Positions 1-11,139 of a stretch of 64,000 nt of DNA are shown piece by piece (the first letter of the stretch is position 1; the number at the start of each line of letters is the position of its first letter). This DNA comes from Pseudomonas mediterranea CFBP 5447 (lineage in GTDB: Bacteria > Pseudomonadota > Gammaproteobacteria > Pseudomonadales > Pseudomonadaceae): assembly GCF_000774145.1 (NCBI RefSeq), contig NZ_KN322981.1, forward strand, positions 186,001 to 250,000. The letters run 5' to 3'. The notes beneath the pieces were generated by a model. It ran no database searches. It was given only the letters and a program-made list of their open reading frames with translations, and was not told the DNA's origin. Position numbers and translations under genes: made by a program.

Positions 1-10
1 GAGTTGCCAT
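1..10 (-). CDS. lptB: LptB, first codons only (partial at window edge)
   Basis: A minus-strand ATG at position 10 overlaps the lptA stop codon as TAATG. The three visible codons read Met-Ala-Thr. In Pseudomonas the gene after lptA is lptB, the cytoplasmic ATPase of the LPS exporter, and such proteins commonly begin Met-Ala-Thr. The assignment rests on gene order and this overlap, because almost all of the gene lies outside the window. Confidence 0.6.
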
Positions 11-555
11 TACTGGGGCCTTTGCTCGGTTTTCTTTTTCGGCTGGATGACCATGTCGACCCGTGGACGCTGCTCGGTCACCTTGTTGCCGGTGGCGCGA
101 CCGGCGCTGGCGAGCTTCTTGTTGGTGTCGTAGACGATTTTCTCGCCCTGGGTGACGTTGTTGTCCTTGTCGATGACCTTGGCGCGATCGATCAGCACGA
201 CGCGGTCCTGGGCGGCGTGATACTGGATGGTCACGCCGTAGCCCTGCACGGGCTTGGTGTCGCCGGCCGTTTGCAACTGCTCGAAATAAGCCAGGTTGCC
301 CACCGAGGTCACCACGTCGATATCGCCGGACTGGGTGCGGGTGATGGTCACGGTGTTGCCGGTAACCTTCATCGAGCCCTGGGTGATGATCACGTCGCCC
401 TTGTAGGTGGCGATACCGTTCTTGTCGTCCAATTGGGCGTCGTCGGCCTGGATACGGATAGGCTGGTCGCGGTCGTTGGGAAGAGACCAGGCGCTCGCGC
501 TTCCCAGTGCTGCGCCCAGACTGAGCAAAATAGGGAGGGTTTTAGCGAGCTTCAT
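10..555 (-). CDS. lptA: LPS transport periplasmic protein LptA
   Basis: The 181-residue product is the periplasmic bridge protein that carries lipopolysaccharide from the inner-membrane LptBFGC complex to LptDE. It starts with a signal peptide (MKLAKTLPILLSLGAALGSA, cut near residue 22). The body is the beta-jellyroll OstA-like domain, with repeats such as DAQLDDKNGIATYKGDV and the motif VQGYGVTIQY. The tail is lysine rich. The start overlaps the end of lptC by 14 bases, so the two are translationally coupled. Length and position fit LptA well. Confidence 0.93.
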   Translation of the reverse strand: MKLAKTLPILLSLGAALGSASAWSLPNDRDQPIRIQADDAQLDDKNGIATYKGDVIITQGSMKVTGNTVTITRTQSGDIDVVTSVGNLAYFEQLQTAGDTKPVQGYGVTIQYHAAQDRVVLIDRAKVIDKDNNVTQGEKIVYDTNKKLASAGRATGNKVTEQRPRVDMVIQPKKKTEQRPQ

Positions 556-1114
556 ACTGTCCTCTTACGTTCGATAGCAGGTGTATCCTGCTTTCCTTCA
601 GATACGCTTTCATTCCGGTGCCGGTCGATACACCACCGGCGCCGTCGATTCTAACGGGTTGCTCGGTCTGCGCATATTGTTGTTGCGGGAACACGGTCAT
701 GCGAGTGCTGGTGATGATGGTCGTGCGATTCTTCTCGTCGGTTCGCGCGACGCGTACCGAGTCGATCAGTTCCACTTCGGTGCCGCCGGGATTGACTTCG
801 GCGCGCTTGCTCTGCACGTGCCAGGGGAACGCCGTGCCACGGAACATGTTCAGGTCGGGATTGGCGACCAGGGTAATATCGGTGGCCTTGACGTGATCGA
901 CCTTGTCGGAGGTCATTTCGTACTGCACCTTGCCATCAGGCAGGTATTGCAGTGTATGCGTGTTGGTCGCATACCAGTCGATATCGTTCGCCTCGACCTG
1001 GACGGCGGGGCGGTCGAGAAAGCGTTCGGGGCTGATGTTCCAGTAGCCCACCGCCGCGAAAATCGCCGCGATGCACGCGAATAGCAGGATGGTGCGAATC
1101 TTCTTGCTCAGCAT
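542..1114 (-). CDS. lptC: LPS export protein LptC
   Basis: The 190-residue bitopic inner-membrane protein takes LPS from LptBFG and passes it to LptA. A single N-terminal membrane segment (about residues 7-25, IRTILLFACIAAIFAAVGYW) is followed by a periplasmic jellyroll domain related to LptA. Recognisable LptC features include DYWNIS-like residues after the membrane segment and the ENRTTIITSTRMTVFP stretch. It lies between kdsC (7-base gap) and lptA (14-base overlap), the usual Pseudomonas order. Confidence 0.92.
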   Translation of the reverse strand: MLSKKIRTILLFACIAAIFAAVGYWNISPERFLDRPAVQVEANDIDWYATNTHTLQYLPDGKVQYEMTSDKVDHVKATDITLVANPDLNMFRGTAFPWHVQSKRAEVNPGGTEVELIDSVRVARTDEKNRTTIITSTRMTVFPQQQYAQTEQPVRIDGAGGVSTGTGMKAYLKESRIHLLSNVRGQYEAR

Positions 1115-1121
1115 AAATGGC

Positions 1122-1646
1122 TCACAGGTACGCGGCGTTGGCCGCTTCGAGGCGGCCCTGGGCGCGCAGGATCAGTTCGCAGAATTCACGGGCCGCGCCT
1201 TCGCCGCCTCGCGCGGCGGTGACGCCATGGGCGTGCTCGCGAACGAAACCGGCCGCATTGGCCACTGCCATGCCCAGGCCTACCCGGCGGATCACCGGCA
1301 GGTCTGGCAGGTCGTCACCCAGGTAGGCGACCTGCTCGTAGCTCAGGTTGAGTTGGCCCAGGAGCTCGTCCAGGACCACCAGTTTATCCTCGCGCCCCTG
1401 ATAAAGGTGGGGAATGCCGAGGTTCTTCGCGCGTCGCTCGACCACCGGGGTCTTGCGGCCGCTGATGATAGCCGTCTGCACACCGGCGGCCATCAGCATC
1501 TTGATGCCCTGGCCGTCGAGGGTATTGAAGGTCTTGAACTCGCTGCCGTCCTCGAGGAAATACAGGCGTCCGTCGGTCAGCACCCCGTCCACGTCGAATA
1601 CGGCCAGCTTGATCTCTTTACCGCGTTGCAGCAGGTCTGTGTTCAT
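1122..1646 (-). CDS. kdsC: Kdo-8-phosphate phosphatase KdsC
   Basis: This 174-residue HAD-superfamily phosphatase hydrolyses 3-deoxy-D-manno-octulosonate 8-phosphate to Kdo, the inner-core LPS sugar. HAD motif I is FDVDGVLTDG near residues 16-25. The threonine/serine motif is AIISGRK near residue 60 and motif IV is YLGDDLPD near residue 107. It has no cap domain, as expected for the tetrameric KdsC type. It follows kdsD directly, so the two Kdo steps are cotranscribed. Confidence 0.95.
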   Translation of the reverse strand: MNTDLLQRGKEIKLAVFDVDGVLTDGRLYFLEDGSEFKTFNTLDGQGIKMLMAAGVQTAIISGRKTPVVERRAKNLGIPHLYQGREDKLVVLDELLGQLNLSYEQVAYLGDDLPDLPVIRRVGLGMAVANAAGFVREHAHGVTAARGGEGAAREFCELILRAQGRLEAANAAYL

Positions 1647-2621
1647 TTACATGACTCCCGCACGCAGCAAGTCGTGCATGTTCAGGGCGCCCACCGGGCG
1701 GTCTTCGGCGTCGACCACCACCAGGGCGCTGATCTTGTGGTCTTCCATGATTTTCAGGGCTTCGGCGGCGAGCATTTCGGCGCGGGCCGTCTTGCCGTGG
1801 GGGGTCATGACCTGGTCGATGGTGGCGCTGTGCACATCGATGGTGCGATCCAGGGTGCGACGCAGGTCGCCGTCGGTGAAGATCCCGGCAAGCTTGCCGT
1901 CGGCCTCGAGGATCACCGTCATGCCCAGGCCCTTGCGGGTCATTTCCATGAGCGCGTCCTTGAGCAGCGTGCCGCGTTGCACCCGGGGCAGTTCTTCGCC
2001 AGCGTGCATCACGTTTTCGACCTTCAGCAGCAGGCGGCGACCCAGGGCGCCACCGGGGTGGGAGAAGGCGAAATCTTCCGCGGTGAACCCCCTGGCTTCC
2101 AGCAGGGCCACGGCCAGTGCATCGCCCATGACCAGAGCCGCGGTGGTGGACGAGGTCGGTGCCAGGTTCAGGGGGCAGGCCTCGTGCTCGACGTGAACGT
2201 TGAGGTTCACTTCGGCGGCCTTGGCCAGCGGCGAGTTCGGGTTGCCGGTGAGGCTGATCAGCCGGATGCCCAGGCGCTTGATCAGCGGCAGCAGCGTAAT
2301 GATTTCATTGGTGGAGCCGGAGTTGGACAGCGCCAGGATGATGTCGTCCCGGGTGATCATGCCCATGTCACCGTGGCTGGCTTCGGCCGGGTGGACGAAG
2401 AATGCCGTGGTGCCCGTGCTGGCCAGGGTTGCGGCGATCTTGTTGCCGACGTGCCCGGACTTGCCCATGCCGACCACGACGACGCGGCCTTTGCTGGTCA
2501 GAATCATCTCGCAGGCGCGTACGAAATCAGCGTCGATGCGGGGCAGCAAGCCTTGCACGGCTTCGAGCTCGAGGCGGATGGTACGTTGTGCCGATTGAAT
2601 CAGATCGCTGGATTGGCTCAT
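1647..2621 (-). CDS. kdsD: Arabinose-5-phosphate isomerase KdsD
   Basis: KdsD converts ribulose 5-phosphate to arabinose 5-phosphate, the first committed step toward Kdo. The 324-residue protein has an N-terminal SIS sugar-isomerase domain (GMGKSGHVGNKIAATLASTG, then SNSGSTNE) and two C-terminal CBS domains (VMHAGEELP and VMTPHGKT lead them). I chose the ATG giving MSQSSDLIQ. A longer in-frame start at 2684 adds 21 residues that do not look like the family. It heads the minus-strand LPS operon, divergent from mlaF. Confidence 0.95.
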   Translation of the reverse strand: MSQSSDLIQSAQRTIRLELEAVQGLLPRIDADFVRACEMILTSKGRVVVVGMGKSGHVGNKIAATLASTGTTAFFVHPAEASHGDMGMITRDDIILALSNSGSTNEIITLLPLIKRLGIRLISLTGNPNSPLAKAAEVNLNVHVEHEACPLNLAPTSSTTAALVMGDALAVALLEARGFTAEDFAFSHPGGALGRRLLLKVENVMHAGEELPRVQRGTLLKDALMEMTRKGLGMTVILEADGKLAGIFTDGDLRRTLDRTIDVHSATIDQVMTPHGKTARAEMLAAEALKIMEDHKISALVVVDAEDRPVGALNMHDLLRAGVM

Positions 2622-2895
2622 GTCAGAAATCGTATAGCCCGATGAAAAGGCGGCGATTATAGCGGCAATGAACAATTCCCTCACGCTAGTTCGTCATGCT
2701 TCGTGCAAACACCTCGCCGGGTTTGAATAAAATGTACTCATTTACCTTAAGCCAGGCTTAACCGGCCCGGGGTGGCCCTTGGGCGCGTGGCCGTTGCAGT
2801 GATATAGTTCGCCGCCGGTCCGGATGCCTGGCGGTAGCGATGTTTATCGGCTAGCCAGGGCATTCGGATGTGAGGCTGCATCGCAAGGAGTTTAG
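2622..2895. promoter_or_regulatory. Divergent intergenic region between kdsD and mlaF
   Basis: This 274-base gap separates the Kdo/LPS operon from the mla operon and must hold promoters for both. The middle (about 2725-2765) is AT-rich compared with its surroundings. A ribosome binding site, AAGGAG, sits at about 2886-2891 just ahead of mlaF. I did not find a convincing sigma-70 pair by eye. Confidence 0.5.
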
Positions 2896-3705
2896 ATGAG
2901 TGCCGACAACGCCTACGCGGTCGAGCTGAAGGGGCTGTCCTTCAAGCGAGGGACGCGCAGCATTTTCAATGACATCGATATTCGTATACCGCGCGGCAAG
3001 GTGACCGGCATCATGGGGCCTTCCGGGTGCGGCAAGACCACGCTGCTGCGCCTGATGGGCGCACAGTTGCGTCCCAATGCCGGTGAAGTCTGGGTCAATG
3101 GCCAGAATCTTCCCAAGCTGTCGCGCAGCGACCTGTTCGATGCACGCAAACACATGGGCGTACTGTTCCAGAGTGGCGCGCTGTTCACCGATCTCGACGT
3201 GTTCGAAAACGTGGCGTTCCCGCTGCGGGTCCATACCGACCTGCCGGAAGAGATGATCCGCGACATCGTCCTGCTCAAACTGCAGGCGGTCGGGCTGCGT
3301 GGCGCCCTCGATCTGATGCCGGACGAGCTGTCCGGCGGCATGAAGCGCCGGGTCGCACTGGCGCGGGCGATTGCCCTCGATCCGAAAATCCTCATGTACG
3401 ACGAGCCCTTCGTCGGGCAGGATCCGATCGCCATGGGCGTGCTGGTGCGTCTGATCCGCCTGCTCAACGATGCGCTGGGCATCACCAGCATCGTGGTGTC
3501 CCACGACCTGGCCGAAACCGCGAGCATCGCGGACTACATCTATGTGGTCGGCGATGGCCAGGTATTGGGGCAGGGTACGCCCCAGGAGTTGAAGGCTTCG
3601 GACAACCCGCGCATTCGCCAATTCATGAAGGGCGATCCGGACGGTCCGGTGGCGTTCCATTTTCCGGCCACGGATTACCGTACCGATCTGCTGGGGAAGC
3701 GCTGA
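2896..3705 (+). CDS. mlaF: Phospholipid ABC transporter ATPase MlaF (Ttg2A)
   Basis: This 269-residue cytoplasmic ATPase belongs to the Mla system, which moves phospholipids between the membranes and maintains outer-membrane asymmetry. In Pseudomonas the same operon is also named ttg2. Walker A is GPSGCGKTT at residues 41-49. The ABC signature is [14 protein letters not shown]. Walker B with the catalytic Glu is [13 protein letters not shown], and the switch histidine is in VVSHDL. The stop overlaps the mlaE start as TGATG. A clear AAGGAG Shine-Dalgarno precedes the ATG. Confidence 0.95.
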   Translation: MSADNAYAVELKGLSFKRGTRSIFNDIDIRIPRGKVTGIMGPSGCGKTTLLRLMGAQLRPNAGEVWVNGQNLPKLSRSDLFDARKHMGVLFQSGALFTDLDVFENVAFPLRVHTDLPEEMIRDIVLLKLQAVGLRGALDLMPDELSGGMKRRVALARAIALDPKILMYDEPFVGQDPIAMGVLVRLIRLLNDALGITSIVVSHDLAETASIADYIYVVGDGQVLGQGTPQELKASDNPRIRQFMKGDPDGPVAFHFPATDYRTDLLGKR

Positions 3706-4502
3706 TGCGCAAGAAATCATTGATAGAAAGAATTCGCCTGTTCGGCCGTTCCGGCATCGACGTGCTGGCGGTACTGGGCCGTTCCACATTGTTCCTGGCC
3801 CATGCCTTGCTGGGGCGCAACGCCACGGGCGGCGGTTTTGGCCTGCTGGTCAAGCAACTGCATTCGGTGGGGGTGATGTCCCTGGTGATCATCGTCGTGT
3901 CCGGTATTTTCATCGGCATGGTGCTGGCGTTGCAGGGTTTCAACATCCTGTCCAGCTACGGTTCGGAGCAGGCGGTCGGGCAGATGGTCTCGCTGACGCT
4001 GTTGCGTGAGCTCGGCCCGGTGGTGACGGCATTACTGTTCGCCGGGCGTGCCGGTTCGGCGCTGACGGCCGAAATCGGTAACATGAAGTCCACCGAGCAG
4101 CTGTCCAGCCTGGAAATGATCGGCGTAGACCCGCTCAAGTACATTATTGCCCCGCGCCTGTGGGCCGGCTTCATTTCCCTGCCGGTGCTGGCGATCATCT
4201 TCAGCGTCGTCGGGATCTGGGGTGGCTCATGGGTGGCCGTCGACTGGTTGGGGGTCTATGAAGGTTCCTACTGGTCCAACATGCAGAACAGTGTCGACTT
4301 CCTGGATGACGTGCTCAATGGCGTCATCAAGAGCGCCGTGTTCGCCTTCGTGGTGACCTGGATCGCCGTGTTTCAAGGCTATGACTGCGAGCCCACGTCT
4401 GAGGGGATCAGCCGTGCCACAACCAAGACCGTGGTGTACGCCTCGCTGGCGGTGCTGGGCCTTGACTTTATTCTGACCGCCTTGATGTTTGGAGATTTCT
4501 GA
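3705..4502 (+). CDS. mlaE: Phospholipid ABC transporter permease MlaE (Ttg2B)
   Basis: This is the 265-residue inner-membrane permease of the Mla complex, of the DUF140 family. It has hydrophobic segments near residues 60-85, 150-175, 200-220 and 240-262. The family motif region is [27 protein letters not shown], written here only as a position (about residues 98-124). It overlaps mlaF and mlaD by one stop/start each (TGATG), which indicates tight translational coupling of the complex subunits. Confidence 0.94.
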   Translation: MRKKSLIERIRLFGRSGIDVLAVLGRSTLFLAHALLGRNATGGGFGLLVKQLHSVGVMSLVIIVVSGIFIGMVLALQGFNILSSYGSEQAVGQMVSLTLLRELGPVVTALLFAGRAGSALTAEIGNMKSTEQLSSLEMIGVDPLKYIIAPRLWAGFISLPVLAIIFSVVGIWGGSWVAVDWLGVYEGSYWSNMQNSVDFLDDVLNGVIKSAVFAFVVTWIAVFQGYDCEPTSEGISRATTKTVVYASLAVLGLDFILTALMFGDF

Positions 4503-4969
4503 TGCAAAACCGCACCCTGGAAATCGGTGTCGGCCTTTTCCTGTTGGCCGGCATCCTGGCTTTGTTGCTGCTGGCCCTGCGTGTCAGCGGCCTGGCGCCG
4601 ACCGCGAATACCGATACTTATAAACTTTATGCTTATTTTGACAATATCGCCGGTTTGACGGTCAGAGCCAAGGTGACCATGGCCGGTGTCACCATCGGCA
4701 AGGTCACGGCAATCGATCTGGATCGCGACAGTTTCACCGGACGGGTGACGCTGCAGCTGGAAAAGCGCGTGGATAACCTGCCGACTGATTCCACTGCATC
4801 TATCCTTACGGCGGGCCTGCTGGGCGAGAAATACATCGGTATCAGCGTGGGCGGGGAAGAAACCCTGCTCAAGGACGGTGGGACCATCCATGACACGCAG
4901 TCGTCGCTGGTGCTCGAGGACCTGATCGGGAAATTCCTGCTCAATACCGTTAGCAAAGACGCCAAATGA
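4502..4969 (+). CDS. mlaD: Phospholipid-binding MCE protein MlaD (Ttg2C)
   Basis: The 155-residue MCE-domain protein is anchored by one N-terminal helix (about residues 7-27, LEIGVGLFLLAGILALLLLA). In the family it forms the periplasmic hexameric ring on MlaFEB. The MCE core is visible as YFDNIAGLTVRAKVTMAG and GLLGEKYIGIS. Its stop codon sits within ATGA shared with an alternative mlaC start. Confidence 0.94.
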   Translation: MQNRTLEIGVGLFLLAGILALLLLALRVSGLAPTANTDTYKLYAYFDNIAGLTVRAKVTMAGVTIGKVTAIDLDRDSFTGRVTLQLEKRVDNLPTDSTASILTAGLLGEKYIGISVGGEETLLKDGGTIHDTQSSLVLEDLIGKFLLNTVSKDAK

Positions 4970-4980
4970 GGAGCCTTTCG

Positions 4981-5634
4981 ATGATCTCTATCTTGCGACG
5001 CAGCCTGTTGGTCCTGCTGGCAGCCCTGCCGCTGATGACCAATGCCCTGGCGGCGCCTTCCGCCCACGACATCATCCAGGACACCACGACCCGGTTGCTG
5101 GCGGACCTTGCCGCCAACAAGGAGAAATACAAGCAGGATCCGGGGGCGTTCTATGACGCGCTGAACGGCATCGTCGGTCCGGTGGTGGACGCCGATGGCA
5201 TCTCCCGCAGCATCATGACAGTCAAGTACTCGCGCAAGGCAACCCCTGCGCAGATGACCCGCTTCCAGGAAAACTTCAAGCGCAGCCTGATGCAGTTCTA
5301 TGGCAACGCCTTGCTCGAATACAACAACCAGGGCATCACCGTGGGGCCGGCCAAGGACGAAAGTGGTACCCGCACCAGCGTCGACATGCAGGTCAAGGGT
5401 AACAACGGCGCGATCTATCCCGTCTCCTACACCCTCGAACAGTTGAACGGCGAGTGGAAGGTGCGCAACGTGATCATCAACGGCATCAACATCGGCAAGT
5501 TGTTCCGCGACCAGTTCGCCGATGCGATGCAGCGCAATGGCAATGACCTGGACAAGACCATCGATGGTTGGGCCGGCGAAGTCGCCAAGGCCAAGGAAGT
5601 GACCGAGCAAGCCAAGGAGAAGCAGGAGCAATGA
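4981..5634 (+). CDS. mlaC: Periplasmic phospholipid shuttle MlaC (Ttg2D)
   Basis: MlaC is the soluble periplasmic lipid carrier between MlaA at the outer membrane and MlaFEDB. The N-terminus is a signal peptide (MISILRRSLLVLLAALPLMT, cleaved near ALA-AP). The Ttg2/MlaC fold is recognisable from YSRKATPAQMTRFQENFK and YTLEQLNGEWKVRNVIINGI. I chose the ATG at 4981 because GAGGAG lies 8-9 bases upstream. The ATG at 4966 would overlap mlaD but adds a polar pentapeptide before the signal sequence. Length is 217 residues with this start. Confidence 0.93.
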   Translation: MISILRRSLLVLLAALPLMTNALAAPSAHDIIQDTTTRLLADLAANKEKYKQDPGAFYDALNGIVGPVVDADGISRSIMTVKYSRKATPAQMTRFQENFKRSLMQFYGNALLEYNNQGITVGPAKDESGTRTSVDMQVKGNNGAIYPVSYTLEQLNGEWKVRNVIINGINIGKLFRDQFADAMQRNGNDLDKTIDGWAGEVAKAKEVTEQAKEKQEQ

Positions 5635-5948
5635 TCGAGTCGGTGGGTGAGTCGGCCGTTCGTCTGGGCGAAGCCGGTGAGTTGCTGCTCAGTGGCGTGC
5701 TGGACTATCGCACCGGCCCGGCCCTGCGCCAGCAAGGGCAGGCGCTGATCAAGTCCGTCAGTGCCGCCGAGCTGGTCATTGATTGCTCGGCGGTGCAGAA
5801 ATCCAGCAGTGTCGGCTTGTCGCTGCTGCTGTGCTTCATGCGGGACGCCAAGGCGGCCGGCAAAACGTGGAGCATCCGTGGGATGCCCGAAGACATGCGC
5901 GAAATAGCCCAGGTCAGCGAACTGACCGAGCTGTTGGCGCACTCCTGA
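5631..5948 (+). CDS. mlaB: STAS-domain protein MlaB
   Basis: This 105-residue cytoplasmic STAS protein binds MlaF and supports its activity. The STAS core is seen in VIDCSAVQKSSSVGLSLLLC, with the usual serine-containing helix start (residues about 46-65). The ATG overlaps the mlaC stop as ATGA, and a GGAG Shine-Dalgarno lies inside the mlaC end (AGCAGGAGCA). An upstream in-frame extension to 5568 is only read-through of mlaC in another frame. Confidence 0.9.
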   Translation: MIESVGESAVRLGEAGELLLSGVLDYRTGPALRQQGQALIKSVSAAELVIDCSAVQKSSSVGLSLLLCFMRDAKAAGKTWSIRGMPEDMREIAQVSELTELLAHS

Positions 5949-5966
5949 CCCACATCGCTGGAAAAG

Positions 5967-6017
5967 TCCCCCCGTCAGAGTCCTGCTTCGCGGGGTTCGC
6001 AGGCGCGGGGCTTTTTT
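5967..6017 (+). terminator. Possible terminator after mlaB
   Basis: A GC-rich segment can fold with an outer CCCCG/CGGGG stem and an inner CCTGC/GCAGG hairpin, followed by GCTTTTTTG. It would end or attenuate the mla operon before the BolA gene. The structure is imperfect, so confidence is modest. Confidence 0.4.
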
Positions 6018-6063
6018 GTATGATGTGCGACCCGCGCGCACAGGGCGCCGATTGAGGTTGAGC

Positions 6064-7591
<1,528 letters not shown>

Positions 7592-7718
7592 TTCCGGCTG
7601 CATGGGGCACAAGGATGTGCCTGGATTTCGTTTCAAATCGAGAGTGGTCCACCCTCGATGGGTGTCCGGCGCCGCTTGCGTCCGGGCATGAGTACCTTGA
7701 TAAGGACTGACGTTTCCC

Positions 7719-8354
7719 ATGTTGACCATCGCACTGTCCAAGGGCCGTATCCTTGACGACACCCTGCCGCTTCTGGCTGAAGCGGGCATCGTGCCGACCG
7801 AGAATCCGGACAAGAGTCGCAAGCTGATCATCCCCACGACCCAGGCCGATGTTCGCCTGCTGATCGTGCGTGCCACCGATGTGCCGACTTACGTTGAACA
7901 TGGTGCCGCCGATCTTGGCGTTGCCGGTAAAGACGTGCTGATGGAATACGGCGGCCAGGGCTTGTATGAGCCCCTGGACCTGCGGATCGCCCGGTGCAAG
8001 CTGATGACCGCCGGCAAGGTCGGCGCGCCGGAGCCCAAGGGGCGCCTGCGGGTGGCGACCAAGTTCGTCAACGTTGCCAAGCGTTACTATGCCGAGCAGG
8101 GTCGCCAGGTCGATATCATCAAGTTGTACGGTTCGATGGAGCTGGCGCCGCTGATCGGCCTGGCGGACAAGATCATCGACGTCGTCGACACCGGCAATAC
8201 CCTGCGGGCCAACGGCCTGGAACCCCAGGATTTCATCGCGGACATCACCTCGCGGCTGATCGTCAACAAGGCATCGATGAAAATGCAGCATGCTCGTATC
8301 CAGGCTCTGATCGATACCCTGCGCAAGGCAGTGGAATCGCGACACCGCGGCTGA
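7719..8354 (+). CDS. hisG: ATP phosphoribosyltransferase HisG, short form
   Basis: HisG condenses ATP and PRPP in the first step of histidine biosynthesis. At 211 residues it is the short form, which lacks the C-terminal ACT-like regulatory domain and needs the HisRS-like partner HisZ; no hisZ is present in this window. Family motifs are [19 protein letters not shown] at the start, [12 protein letters not shown], and the PRPP loop [16 protein letters not shown]. It is followed by hisD and hisC, a three-gene his cluster. Confidence 0.95.
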   Translation: MLTIALSKGRILDDTLPLLAEAGIVPTENPDKSRKLIIPTTQADVRLLIVRATDVPTYVEHGAADLGVAGKDVLMEYGGQGLYEPLDLRIARCKLMTAGKVGAPEPKGRLRVATKFVNVAKRYYAEQGRQVDIIKLYGSMELAPLIGLADKIIDVVDTGNTLRANGLEPQDFIADITSRLIVNKASMKMQHARIQALIDTLRKAVESRHRG

Positions 8355-8477
8355 TTTACCTGCGCGACCTCGAGTCGCGCCCGTCTATCCGTGTCATAGC
8401 CAATTTTCTCAGGTGCCCACGCGAATGGACTGGTAGCTTAGGGCGCCTGAGCATTTGCCATTAATGAGGCCCTCGCT

Positions 8478-9815
8478 ATGACCGCTCCCACTTCGATTCG
8501 CCGACTCAACGCTGCCGATCCGGATTTCGCGCATCATCTGGATCATCTGCTGAGCTGGGAAAGTGTGTCTGACGACTCGGTCAATCAGCGGGTGCTGGAC
8601 ATTATCAAGGCCGTGCGCGAGCGTGGCGATGCCGCCTTGGTGGAGTTCACGCAGACATTCGACGGTCTGCAAGCGGCGTCCATGGCCGACCTGATCCTGC
8701 CGCGCGAGCGCCTGGAACTGGCCCTGACCCGGATCACCGTGCCCCAGCGTGAAGCCCTGGAGAAAGCCGCCTCCCGGGTGCGCAGCTATCACGAAAGACA
8801 GAAACAGGACTCCTGGAGCTACACCGAAGCCGACGGCACGGTGCTGGGCCAGAAAGTGACGCCACTGGACCGCGCCGGTTTGTACGTGCCGGGCGGCAAG
8901 GCGTCCTATCCTTCTTCGGTGCTGATGAACGCGATTCCGGCCAAGGTTGCCGGCGTTGCCGAAGTGGTCATGGTCGTGCCGACGCCGCGGGGTGAAATCA
9001 ACGAACTGGTGCTGGCCGCTGCCTGCATCGCCGGCGTGGACCGGGTGTTCACCATCGGTGGCGCCCAGGCCGTGGCGGCATTGGCCTACGGCACCGAAAG
9101 CGTGCCAAGGGTCGACAAGGTGGTCGGGCCGGGCAACATCTATGTCGCCACCGCCAAGCGCCACGTGTTCGGCCAGGTCGGTATCGACATGATCGCCGGC
9201 CCTTCGGAAATCCTCGTGGTGTGCGACGGCCAGACCGACCCGGACTGGATCGCCATGGACCTGTTTTCCCAGGCCGAGCACGATGAAGACGCCCAGGCGA
9301 TCCTGGTCAGCCCGGATGCCGAGTTCCTCGACAAGGTCGCCGCCAGCATCGACAAGCTGCTGCCGACCATGGAGCGCGCCGAGATCATCAACACCTCGAT
9401 CAATGGCCGTGGCGCGTTGATCAAGGTCGATGACATGGAACAGGCGATCGAGGTCGCCAACCGCATCGCGCCGGAGCACCTGGAGTTGTCGGTCGCCGAT
9501 CCGCAGGCCTGGTTGCCGCAGATCCGCCATGCCGGTGCGATCTTCATGGGCCGCCACACCAGCGAGGCCCTGGGCGATTACTGTGCCGGTCCCAACCACG
9601 TGCTGCCGACTTCCGGCACCGCGCGTTTCTCGTCGCCGCTGGGGGTGTATGACTTCCAGAAACGTTCGTCGATCATCTTCTGCTCCGAGCAGGGTGCCTC
9701 CGAACTGGGCAAGACGGCTTCGGTACTGGCCCGTGGCGAATCGCTGAGCGCCCACGCCCGCAGCGCCGAGTATCGAATTCTTGATGAGTCCACCATTGAC
9801 GGGCAGGGAAACTGA
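8478..9815 (+). CDS. hisD: Histidinol dehydrogenase HisD
   Basis: HisD is the zinc enzyme that oxidises histidinol to histidine in two NAD-dependent steps. It is 445 residues. Family signatures include [33 protein letters not shown], and [12 protein letters not shown] carrying the zinc-binding Gln and His. The C-terminal [18 protein letters not shown] region holds further active-site residues. It ends one base before the hisC start codon, so they are coupled. Confidence 0.96.
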   Translation: MTAPTSIRRLNAADPDFAHHLDHLLSWESVSDDSVNQRVLDIIKAVRERGDAALVEFTQTFDGLQAASMADLILPRERLELALTRITVPQREALEKAASRVRSYHERQKQDSWSYTEADGTVLGQKVTPLDRAGLYVPGGKASYPSSVLMNAIPAKVAGVAEVVMVVPTPRGEINELVLAAACIAGVDRVFTIGGAQAVAALAYGTESVPRVDKVVGPGNIYVATAKRHVFGQVGIDMIAGPSEILVVCDGQTDPDWIAMDLFSQAEHDEDAQAILVSPDAEFLDKVAASIDKLLPTMERAEIINTSINGRGALIKVDDMEQAIEVANRIAPEHLELSVADPQAWLPQIRHAGAIFMGRHTSEALGDYCAGPNHVLPTSGTARFSSPLGVYDFQKRSSIIFCSEQGASELGKTASVLARGESLSAHARSAEYRILDESTIDGQGN

Positions 9816-9816
9816 A

Positions 9817-10869
9817 ATGAGTAAATTCTGGAGCCCGTTCGTCAAGAACCTGGTGCCCTATGTGCCGGGCGAACAACCGAAGCTGACCCGCCTGGTCAAG
9901 CTCAACACCAATGAAAATCCCTACGGCCCATCGCCCAAGGCCCTGGCGGCGATGCAGGCCGAACTCAATGACAACCTGCGTCTGTACCCGGATCCCAACA
10001 GCGACCTGCTGAAGAGCGCCGTGGCTCTCTACTACGGTGTGCAGGCCAACCAGGTGTTCCTTGGTAATGGCTCGGATGAAGTGCTGGCGCACATTTTTCA
10101 CGGCCTGTTGCAACACGACCAGCCGATCCTGTTCCCGGACATCAGCTACAGCTTCTATCCGGTGTATTGCGGGTTGTACGGCATCCCGTTCGATGCGGTG
10201 CCCCTGGACGAGCAGTTCAGGATCGATCCGGCGGACTATGCCAAGCCGAACGGCGGGATCATTTTCCCCAACCCGAACGCTCCGACCGGTTGCCTGCTGG
10301 CGCTGGACGCGGTGGAACAGATGCTCAAGGCCAACCCGGATTCGGTGGTGGTAGTCGATGAAGCCTACATCGACTTCGGTGGCGAGACGGCCATCAGCCT
10401 GGTGGACCGCTATCCCAACCTGCTGGTCACCCAGACCTTGTCCAAGTCCCGTTCGCTGGCGGGATTGCGGGTGGGCCTGGCGGTGGGCCATCCGGACCTG
10501 ATCGAAGCGCTGGAGCGGATCAAGAACAGCTTCAACTCTTACCCGCTGGATCGCCTGGCAAACGTGGGCGGCGCGGCGGCGTTCGACGACCGCGAGTATT
10601 TCCAGCAGACCTGCCGCCTGGTCATCGAGCACCGCGAGTGGGTGGTGGCGCAACTGGAGGCCAAGGGTTTTGAAGTGCTGCCTTCGGCGGCCAACTTCAT
10701 CTTCGCCCGTCACCCCCGGCATGATGCGGCGGGGTTGGCGGCGAAGCTGCGGGAGCAGGGCGTGATCGTGCGGCACTTCAAGCAGGAGCGGATTGCCCAG
10801 TTCCTGCGGATCAGCATTGGCACGCCGGAGCAGAACCAGGCGCTGATCGACGCCCTCGGCGAGCTCTAG
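9817..10869 (+). CDS. hisC: Histidinol-phosphate aminotransferase HisC
   Basis: This 350-residue PLP-dependent fold-type I aminotransferase acts on imidazole acetol phosphate and glutamate in histidine synthesis. The motif [12 protein letters not shown] is near residues 32-43. The PLP-binding aspartate is in [10 protein letters not shown], and the Schiff-base lysine is in [15 protein letters not shown] chose the ATG at 9817; in-frame starts at 9781/9784 lie inside hisD. This is the copy linked to hisG-hisD. Confidence 0.95.
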   Translation: MSKFWSPFVKNLVPYVPGEQPKLTRLVKLNTNENPYGPSPKALAAMQAELNDNLRLYPDPNSDLLKSAVALYYGVQANQVFLGNGSDEVLAHIFHGLLQHDQPILFPDISYSFYPVYCGLYGIPFDAVPLDEQFRIDPADYAKPNGGIIFPNPNAPTGCLLALDAVEQMLKANPDSVVVVDEAYIDFGGETAISLVDRYPNLLVTQTLSKSRSLAGLRVGLAVGHPDLIEALERIKNSFNSYPLDRLANVGGAAAFDDREYFQQTCRLVIEHREWVVAQLEAKGFEVLPSAANFIFARHPRHDAAGLAAKLREQGVIVRHFKQERIAQFLRISIGTPEQNQALIDALGEL

Positions 10870-10898
10870 AGCCCTGCGCTGAACGGTAGGAAATCCTC

Positions 10899-10989
10899 TG
10901 TGGGAGCAAGGCTTGCCCGCGATGGCGGTGGGTCAGTGACTCAAATGTCGACTGATTCGGCGCTATCGCGGGCAAGCCTTGCTCCCACA
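10899..10989. repeat. Paired REP (REPIN-like) repeat, CAAGGCTTGCCCGCG subtype
   Basis: Two inverted copies of TGTGGGAGCAAGGCTTGCCC flank about 45 variable bases, so the whole unit can fold into one long hairpin. It sits just past hisC and may act as a transcription or mRNA-stability boundary. Confidence 0.85.
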
Positions 10990-11033
10990 CTTACTTCCGG
11001 GGTTCCTGGATTGCCGTCTTATCGCTGAATCCC

Positions 11034-11122
11034 TGTGGGAGCGAGCCTGCTCGCGATGGCGTACTTTCAGCTCAGGTCTATGTGGCTGACTCACCGCTAT
11101 CGCGAGCAGGCTCGCTCCCACA
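11034..11122. repeat. Paired REP (REPIN-like) repeat, GAGCCTGCTCGCGA subtype
   Basis: The unit begins TGTGGGAGCGAGCCTGCTCG and ends with its reverse complement. It lies 44 bases after the previous unit, giving a tandem of two related subtypes between the convergent hisC and DUF4198 genes. Confidence 0.85.
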
Positions 11123-11139
11123 GGTTGTGCATCAAGGCC

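Noticed and set aside
1071..2645. 524-codon open frame antisense to kdsC and kdsD
   Set aside because: Same shadow effect; it crosses two well-supported genes and has no recognisable domain or ribosome site.
7592..7718. Possible his leader or attenuator before hisG
   Set aside because: No run of His codons and no terminator/antiterminator pair was seen in the 127-base gap.
10899..11122. Two successive hairpins as a CRISPR array
   Set aside because: Repeats are inverted, of two subtypes, without regular direct repeats and spacers, and no cas gene is near.
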